NCBI RefSeq assembly: GCF_910592395.1 | Contig: NC_088324.1 | Span: 9,140,953-9,204,952, forward strand | Source of the DNA: Lineus longissimus | Lineage: Eukaryota; Nemertea; Pilidiophora; Heteronemertea; Lineidae | Direction: 5' to 3' | DNA: 64,000 bases | Part shown: positions 57,113-64,000 of the stretch, in pieces | Layout: each line of letters opens with the position of its first letter | How positions within the stretch are numbered: the first letter of the stretch is position 1 | Notes under the pieces: model-generated | Database searches by the model: none | The model's input: only the letters and a program-made list of their open reading frames with translations | What the model was told of the DNA's origin: nothing | Made by a program: the position numbers and the translations under genes

Positions 57113-57278
57113 TTAAGTCCTGTGCACATCGACTTGAATTTGTGTGGCAACTCCTGGCTGTTGTTCTGAAACTGTCTCTGCCCGATGCTGGTCTGAGTTT
57201 TCTGGCTTCCTCCCGAGAATCTGCATGGCGGCTATCTTGGCACGGCGGTATGCTCCGATGAATGTGATACCAAGAAAT
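57113..57278 (-). CDS. Probable last coding exon of an unidentified membrane-protein gene
   Basis: The minus strand shows a CGCTTCAG acceptor followed by an open frame FLGITFIGAYRRAKIAAM, QILGRKPENSDQHRAETV and a Gln/Val-rich tail ending VDVHRT and TAA. The hydrophobic stretch followed by basic residues looks like the end of a transmembrane segment. A minus-strand AATAAA at 56324-56329 would give a ~0.8-kb 3' UTR. I found no other exon of this gene inside the window, so upstream exons may lie beyond 64000 or be missed. Family unknown. Confidence 0.4.
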
Positions 57279-57335
57279 CTGAAGCGATATAGAGTAAGCT
57301 GATTAATTAGTTTCAATTAAACATAAATCATGCTT

Positions 57336-58044
57336 AAAGAGATAAGAGACACTCATGCTTACGGAGATAATGGACACTCTCCTGCATAAAGAGATAACGG
57401 ACACTCTCATGCTTAAAGAGATAACAGACACTCATGCTTAAAGAGATAATGGACACTCTCCTGCATAAAGAGATAACGGACACTCTCATGCTTAAAGAGA
57501 TAAGAGACACTCATGCTTAAGGAGATAATGGACACTCTCCTGCATAAAGAGATAACGGACACTCTCATGCTTAAAGAGATAACAGACACTCATGCTTAAG
57601 GAGATAATGGACACTCTCCTGCATAAACAGATAACGGACACTCTCATGCTTAAAGAGATAACAGACACTCATGCTTAAGGAGATAATGGACACTCTCCTG
57701 CATAAACAGATAACGGACACTCTCATGCTTAAAGAGATAAGAGACACTCATGCTTAAGGAGATAATGGACACTCTCCTGCATAAAGAGATAACGGACACT
57801 CTCATGCTTAAAGAGATAACAGACACTCATGCTTAAGGAGATAATGGACACTCTCCTGCATAAAAAGATAACGGACACTCTCATGCTTAAAGAGATAACG
57901 GACACTCTCATGCTTAAAGAGATAACAGACACTCATGCTTAAGGAGATAATGGACACTCCCCTGCGTAAAGAGATAACGGACACTCTCATGCTTAAAGAG
58001 ATAACAGACACTCTCATGCTTAAAGAGATAACGGACATTCTCAT
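57336..58044. repeat. Minisatellite with a 79-bp higher-order unit (25+27+27)
   Basis: Three related monomers alternate in fixed order: CTTAAAGAGATAACAGACAC+TCATG, CTTAAGGAGATAATGGACAC+TCTCCTG and CATAAAGAGATAACGGACAC+TCTCATG. The trio repeats about eight times, then near 57870-58040 gives way to plain 27-bp monomers. Confidence 0.9.
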
Positions 58045-60475
58045 AGAAGCTCCCTACAGGTCTGCTTTAAAACTCGCCACCAGTGTGAGTCTGAGATCCC
58101 GACCCACTTATTTATTGTTGATGCTGTGATAACTAAACACCAATTGCCGAGGCTGACATTACCAAGCTGATTGCCAATAAATTTCACAAGCAGGCAGCTC
58201 ACTAGTCAACATACTCTGAGCATTAAAATTGGACAGCTTTGTGTGTGTGACTTTGACAGTGTTTGGTGATGGATACAGATTCTGTACTACAACGGTAAGT
58301 GATGGTTCTGTCGGATGCCATAATTGGGATGAAAATTCATGACATCCCATGGTTTGCCTGCCCCTTTAAAATAACATGGTTCATTGTTTACATGAAGTGA
58401 ATACAGAGGCCGAATACTGGCCGAAGGACACCACCCTGACCACAAAACTCTCGGGCTCTATGGCGGAACTCTCTATTAGGGACAACAGGCTAATGCAAAC
58501 CCGCCAAAGGCAAATGTAACTGTTATAAGGATACAACAAACTATGATGTACTGACAGCGAAATCCTCCTCCCTGCTCAACCCAATCCTATGAATCCCTCA
58601 CCCAAGTTGTCCCTTTAACACACTTTTACGACAGTGTGTCCCCAAGTTCCATCCATCGTCATTCACTAAATGACCGTGAAACTAGACAGAAGCCTCGTTG
58701 TCAAACATGTAAAGGAAAAATATCTTATTTGTAGAGATATTTCATAGTCAACAGAACGCTTTTCAAATATGAATACTGAAATATGGCACAGCTGCACAAT
58801 TGAGCCTTTCACGTACTGAGCCATTAACAACACTCGACACATCGGATTGTGAGCGCTGCAAGGCTGCATGGAACTCCAGATAAAGCATTCTTCTTCAATT
58901 ACCAGCAGTGAATATAGCTGTTTAAATTTTACACAGGGAATCACAAATTGTTCAAATTTGATGTTTTCAAAGACGGTAAGCTATACTAAATCGTTTTGAA
59001 TTTATGTTTGACATATATCTTGCTATTTTAAAAAATCATGTAGGCCTATTAAAATGTACATGGAGAGGCATATCTTTTTTTATATCAATGGTGTACTATG
59101 TATTTTATTTCGAAATTGCAAACATTGATGCAATGTTTCAGTGAATTTGCACTACAGCTTGCTCAACTCAACAGATGCAAAAATAACAAGGCTTGTGTTA
59201 AGATCGAAGGAAAACTTTGCAAACAAAATGTGTATGGATATCTTGTTATGATCATCTTGCAACAGATGCACGATACAAGGCCGGGGAAAACTTTGCAAAC
59301 AAAATGTGTATGGATATCATATTACTTCATCTTGCAATAGGAGCACTATACCAGGTCAGGAAAACTTTCCTTAGTTGGATACAGCAGCAGAATGACTGTC
59401 ATGTGTTTTGAGGCTGTTGAACAAGATGACACTTGAAATCTTCGGGCCAAAATATATTTTTTGGGTGGCTTTGGGGGGGGGTTGTTCCCACTCTAACCCC
59501 CCCCCCCCAATCTACGCCAATCTACGCACACGGTATATTAGAACTTACACATACATTTCGTTGTCAGTGCCAAGTAAACATCTTATCATCCCCAGGTATT
59601 AATGTGTGTATTGACCCTCAAGCAAACAACACGCTGCCAAAATAAACACTAAGGATAATTTGTCAGCCACTTGGGAAAATTAAGTTATTGCAGTGTCACA
59701 GAATGTTTGAAATGAAATGTCAATATCCATGGACTGTTCCCTTGGGGATTTGTGGCATTGTTCCATCATCGCCATTTCATGGTGACTGTTTCCTCAATTA
59801 GTGTTTGCTTGCTGTACGGCTGCCCCCTGCCCCGGCATGGCTCGGATCAGCCTTCCCCCCCTGCTCTCTCACCGTTTTATTATTCACGGTAATAAATTTC
59901 AACTTGTTTTTCCAGAAAACAGCATCCACTCTGTAATGTTTGTTTTCTACCATTTTAATTGTTGGCCAATAAAATCATGACATTGCTCTCAAATGAATTT
60001 GAAACTAAGCAGTTAGTAATCTGATGTCAACAATAAAACCACAACTGATGTATGTTTTACTACAATAGCTATGGCAACTAATGCAACCTTATTTTCATTA
60101 GCCAGGTTTGAAAGTGCATTAAAAAACACAAATCAGCTCTAGGATGCTGATGATATGCACCAGCACATTTCATTTGGTAATTGCCTATTTGATATATATC
60201 CAACCAAAAGCAATTAAGTATGAAGGTATCAAAGTTACATCCTCCCCCACTTCATTAGATCACTAGCACGGCCATATTTAACTTTTGGCACAGAGGGGGT
60301 GGGGGATGAGGGGCAGATGCCACCCTGCCACTCCCCACTAGATACAGCCCTGAAAATATGCCAAGTGTGCTTGTTCCACAAACATTTTGTATCTAATTTT
60401 TCAGAGTGACCCGCAGCCAGCAAATCATCTGTTATAGCGGCTGAACCGATATTGTGGTGAATAACGGCGAGAAAA
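58045..60475. other. Upstream of the GPCR; no gene recognised
   Basis: Holds a two-copy ~76-bp tandem duplication (59205-59360, AAAACTTTGCAAACAAAATG and GTGTATGGATATC) and a G-run/C-run pair at 59470-59509. No conserved coding segment seen. Confidence 0.5.
59205..59360. repeat. Two-copy ~76-bp tandem duplication
   Basis: AAAACTTTGCAAACAAAATG then TGTATGGATATC, ...CATCTTGCAA, ...GCAC.ATAC.AGG occurs at 59211 and again at 59287 with moderate divergence. Confidence 0.75.
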
Positions 60476-61606
60476 ATGGAGTACTATTCAATGTCTACGA
60501 CAACATCGAACATGTCGATTGACGAAATCTTTATCCCTTCACCGACAGTTGCAATTCTCATTGGGATTGACGTCTGCTTCATCATCCTTTGCATTGTGGG
60601 AAATTTATCCGTGCTAATCACAACAGCAAAGGCGAAGACTTTACGCACACCCTCGTTTTTGTTTGTCCTCTCTGTAGTTCTCGGCCACCTATTGGTCGGA
60701 TTCTTCATCTTACCAATGTTTATCATCAGCCACTTTCCGGAAAAGTACATGACCACGCCGATATGTAAGGTGATTATGTATTTGTCGAAAATAGCGAGTA
60801 ATGCAAGCATATTGTCCTTGATCCCGTTAACTGTTGACAGCTTTTTGAAAAACAGCCGCTTCAACAGGAAGAAGAATTTAACATATTCAAATGCTCTCAT
60901 CCAGTTAGCAATTGTTTGGACTATTTCGATTGCATATGCCTTATTTTTTCCGTTAGTCTACGAAATGGTCGAAAAGGTTTTCCCAAAGGCAAACAATCCG
61001 TCGCAATTCTGGTCGACAAATATGTGCGACTTCCCAACCAGACAGTCCAAAGCTCACAAAATGTTCTTAATCATCGATATGCTAATCATGTACATTATAC
61101 CGGTCATCATACTTGCTTCGATGTACATCCACATCTTCTGGTGGCAGTGGAAGGGCCTGGCGAAAAAAAAGGTGCACGAAATAAACGCAAAGGGTCGCGC
61201 AGCCGTAACAAAAGCTGGCGTGTTATTCCTAACAGCATTCGTGTTCTGCAGCCTTGGCAACTACGGTATCATGATGTATACCAACTGGGGACCAGGTCAC
61301 TTTGTGAATATTCATTTGTGGCAATCCGTCTCGGCTTTATTCGCTTACACCCAAAGCTGGCTAAACGTCGTACTTTTGATACTTTTCAATAAACCGTTCC
61401 GGGATGCGCTACTTCATCGTAAGGTCAACAGCACACAGGAGCAGATTTCGGAGATGAAGGAGTTGAAGAACGGCACATCAGGAAGTCTCGAAAATATTGC
61501 AGAAATACAGACAAATATGGGTAAAAATCAGGAAAATATTGCAGAAATACAGAAAAATATGGATAAAAATCAGGAAAATATTGCAAGGATTGAAACCCAA
61601 GTTTAG
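60476..61606 (+). CDS. Divergent single-exon rhodopsin-like GPCR (orphan)
   Basis: The 376-aa protein has seven hydrophobic segments and an extracellular N-terminus with NMS and similar glycosylation-type sites. TM1 has the GN pair (N43). The TM3 Cys (C97) and an ECL2 Cys (C184) can form the conserved disulphide. The class A microswitches are changed: D2.50 is H71 (VVLGHLLVG), DRY is DSF (121-123), TM6 lacks CWxP (AFVFCSLGNYG), and TM7 has SWLNVVLLILF without the Pro of NPxxY. The cytoplasmic tail ends in about 2.5 copies of a 14-residue repeat (NQENIAEIQKNMDK) predicted to be helical. No introns are evident. The ligand is unknown; a lineage-specific invertebrate receptor expansion is possible. 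Confidence 0.85.
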   Translation: MEYYSMSTTTSNMSIDEIFIPSPTVAILIGIDVCFIILCIVGNLSVLITTAKAKTLRTPSFLFVLSVVLGHLLVGFFILPMFIISHFPEKYMTTPICKVIMYLSKIASNASILSLIPLTVDSFLKNSRFNRKKNLTYSNALIQLAIVWTISIAYALFFPLVYEMVEKVFPKANNPSQFWSTNMCDFPTRQSKAHKMFLIIDMLIMYIIPVIILASMYIHIFWWQWKGLAKKKVHEINAKGRAAVTKAGVLFLTAFVFCSLGNYGIMMYTNWGPGHFVNIHLWQSVSALFAYTQSWLNVVLLILFNKPFRDALLHRKVNSTQEQISEMKELKNGTSGSLENIAEIQTNMGKNQENIAEIQKNMDKNQENIARIETQV

Positions 61607-62539
61607 GACAAAGCCACTTGATCAAGGCTTGAAGTCAGAACGGAAGATAAAACCACTTTTTGGGGTACATCAAAATTAATTTGAAACCTAAGAGAAAGGC
61701 TTACTTTGTCTGGGACTGAGGGGTTCATGATTTTGGCTTTTTGACGAAAACAAACTGGCAGTCAAGTGTTGCCTTTTCAAAATGTATATCAAGGGCGGGG
61801 TCATGATTTTTACAAACCTCCATTCGTCTTTCTATTAGGGACACCTGGTTGTCAACATTTGATATTTCAAAACGTACATTAACAACCATGGCCGTCAAAG
61901 AGTTAAAGGGTGAACTAATCAACAGACAACACTACCCTACATGTTGCATCAAAGAAGTTGTTTACCAGGAAACCAGTTGTTTACCAGAGCTAGAGCATAC
62001 TTAGCGTGATGCAAAGTTAATGGTGATAGTAACCACCAGACAATCGTTAATAGATAGCGGGCTTTGAGCAACAGTTCTCTATACTTTCATATATCACTGT
62101 TCAATGTTGTTAACCATGCATTGTGAACTATACGTATCGACAGATGGTATGCTCATTAATATTAGATGTTGTTGCGGTCTGTCTGTGTTGTTGTGGTCTG
62201 AGGTGTGGGACTGTAGCAAGATTAACACAAGGAAAAACACAACAATTTCTTAAGCAATCTTAATCTCAAATTTCAGCATCCTGCCCTTTAAAGGGGGAGT
62301 ATTGGCAGGAGCTAGGTGGTCAACCTGTTGTCCTAAGGTGAATAATTATGCACAGTTTGGCAACTTGGTTGTATTTGATTAAGTCATGAATAAATCTCTC
62401 CTACATGACTGAATAGTTTTGACGTATCATACTGTGACATAGAAGAGACCCCTATTGACAACCTAGTATAACTTTATCTTGCCCACCTTGCTTCTGCCTA
62501 CAGTCTCCCTGTAGAAACCCAGCAACGAAGAAAAGTCTA

Positions 62540-62710
62540 GCTGTGATTTAGCCAGGATGGATGGTGCTAGAAAAGTGTCACAAGGAAGTTAATTCCAGGC
62601 GTTTAGTTGTTCTGTTTGGAAAAAGTTCTTCTTAATGAAGTTTGATCTCTAGCGGGTTTCGGCCAGCTTAAGCCAGTGAATTGTTTTATCACTGTTTCTC
62701 GGAAAATATA
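62540..62710 (-). pseudogene. Decayed CR1-like LINE ORF2 C-terminal remnant
   Basis: Minus-strand translation contains NFIKKNFFQTEQLNAWN, a stop, LPCDTF, and later FSSLLGFY. This parallels the RKYFFSNRVIDPWNSLP segment at the end of the intact LINE in this window. Confidence 0.55.
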
Positions 62711-63324
62711 AACAGGTTATTTTTTTACCAAATGTTCACTAAAGTGTTAGCGATGTTTGTGAGTTCAGTCGAGGCTAAAACCAAGACCTTATATATTATT
62801 TGTACAACCTACTAAAAACACTTAATAATACTTGCGTTACCGGTGTATGATATTTGATAGCATGATATTCTAAGAAATCTTTGCCACAAGAATAAAAAAT
62901 GTATTGGATTTGGCACACCCCCACTACAAAGTTATTAGCAACTGCATATGAGATGCATGGATGTCAAGGCAACGTCATGTTTAACAGGATTTTGATATAG
63001 GGTAAATTTTGCGAATGTTGGCCTCTGGGTCAATCGTGATATAAACTATTCCTCCATCCAGACAGCCTGTATTAGTGCCCAATGACGACCCAGCCAGACT
63101 TACTTTACACTGTTAGAAATGCCATATTATCAAATGAAATGCTGTGTTTAATTTTCAAATAATAAACCAATCATACATAAAACACAAAAAATTGTTAGTA
63201 CACTTCTTACTCTTAGATTTTCATGTACACTTGCTCGTTAGAATACGAACAATTTGGTACTTAAAATAGTTCCAACTGTTGCCAGATTGCATTTCTCAGT
63301 ACTTGTAGCAGTAGCTATAGTCCT

Positions 63325-63555
63325 TTAAAGGCGTACGCCGTTTGTTAAAAAAATTTGAAATTCATAATTGAATTTGAAAATTTCCAATTACATCAATGCG
63401 TACTGAATAAAAATTTCAACAATGCCTTGGGTCTACAGATATACGAATACTTCAGTACCGAGTTTCTGCGGAGTTGTGTGCATGATAACTGCACTATGGC
63501 ATTACGTACAACTGCATTTCTTTTTTTCCTAGACCACCTAAAAATGGTGTGACCC
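63325..63555. mobile_element. MITE-like repeat, related to 56630-56862
   Basis: Begins AAGGCGTACGCCGTTTGTTA, shares GTGTGCATGATAACTGCACT and GGCATTACGTA-type blocks with the other copy, and ends near AAAAATGGTGTGACCCTT. Confidence 0.45.
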
Positions 63556-64000
63556 TTAATAATTGAAAGGCAAGCACTTCAAATAGTCGATAACCTCATC
63601 CGAGACAATCACATGGCATGGAACCAAAAACCAACATTGACAAACCATCAACTCCCAGTTACATTTTAAGTGGAAAACAAACAGATGTGGTCGACACCAT
63701 TAATATTGTGTACATGCGCTTATAGGGAGACCCTGTTATACTGACGGGAAGATCACTTTTTAATGGCCCAGTTCTTTGAAGTATCAGCGGACAAGTGCAT
63801 ATTTTAACACCGACCGAATAAAGCCACTTGAAATAATAACCAATTTGCAATGAAATTCCCTGCGATTTTTTAATCATAAACATATAAGGCGATGAGCTTT
63901 TATATTTTTGGTTTTATACTCAACGCCCTTTGCCGGTAAACACTTACCAACAACCGACAAATGGACTACAAAAGCACGGACCAGCTAAAATTATATATCA

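Larger units (their letters stand above)
61607..64000. other. Right end of window, no intact gene recognised
   Basis: Apart from a decayed LINE fragment (62540-62710) and a MITE-like repeat (63325-63555), I see no coding segment with exon signals. Confidence 0.5.

Noticed and set aside
57729-58044. Serine/leucine-rich repeated protein on the minus strand
   Set aside because: It follows only from the 27-bp monomers at the end of the minisatellite.

Overview
The window is animal nuclear DNA. It holds intron-rich metazoan genes with GT-AG introns, a CR1-type LINE, an LTR retroelement and many minisatellites. Frequent TACATGTA and TAGGCCTA words and the gene set point to a marine invertebrate (lophotrochozoan or invertebrate deuterostome). 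I cannot name the species. Gene identities rest on recognising conserved protein motifs. Exon joins were read by eye, and each recognised multi-exon gene sums to an open frame.

Layout: EDEM3 (minus, 1-8171, C-terminus outside the window) sits head-to-head with PIN1 (plus, 8549-9958). A phytanoyl-CoA dioxygenase-family gene follows (minus, 11575-14719), with a tandemly triplicated exon. A ~4.2 kb array of ~68-bp repeats fills 16588-20825. A full-length CR1-like LINE with open ORF1 and ORF2 lies on the minus strand (about 21838-26000). TMCO1 (plus, 26931-31860) carries a very young 2.5-kb LTR element in intron 3. FOXRED1 (minus, 33690-39064) and CDC7 (plus, 40306-43486) are divergent. A 12-finger C2H2 gene (minus, 44838-47039) follows. 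GTF2B (minus, 48564-53024) sits head-to-head with ENDOG (plus, 53592-55562). The right end has an unidentified minus-strand terminal exon, a minisatellite with higher-order structure, and a divergent single-exon GPCR (plus, 60476-61606).

The genes are housekeeping functions with no common pathway: ER quality control (EDEM3), ER calcium leak (TMCO1), complex I assembly (FOXRED1), mitochondrial nuclease (ENDOG), replication licensing kinase (CDC7), basal transcription (GTF2B) and proline isomerisation (PIN1). Three divergent gene pairs share short intergenic regions.

Most notable observations: (1) the LINE ORF1/ORF2 overlap begins exactly at an A AAA AAC slippery heptamer followed, after 9 nt, by a perfect 6-bp hairpin, and the -1 frame then runs open into endonuclease-RT, which suggests programmed -1 frameshifting; (2) two in-phase alternative copies plus one decayed copy of the dioxygenase exon that carries the distal iron-ligand region; (3) an LTR element with apparently identical 513-bp LTRs, a 4-bp target duplication, no pol, and an unusual ORF with repeated VQC-type motifs; (4) a partly decayed tandem exon duplication in EDEM3; (5) a GPCR lacking the usual D2.50, DRY and NPxxY motifs, with a C-terminal repeat.
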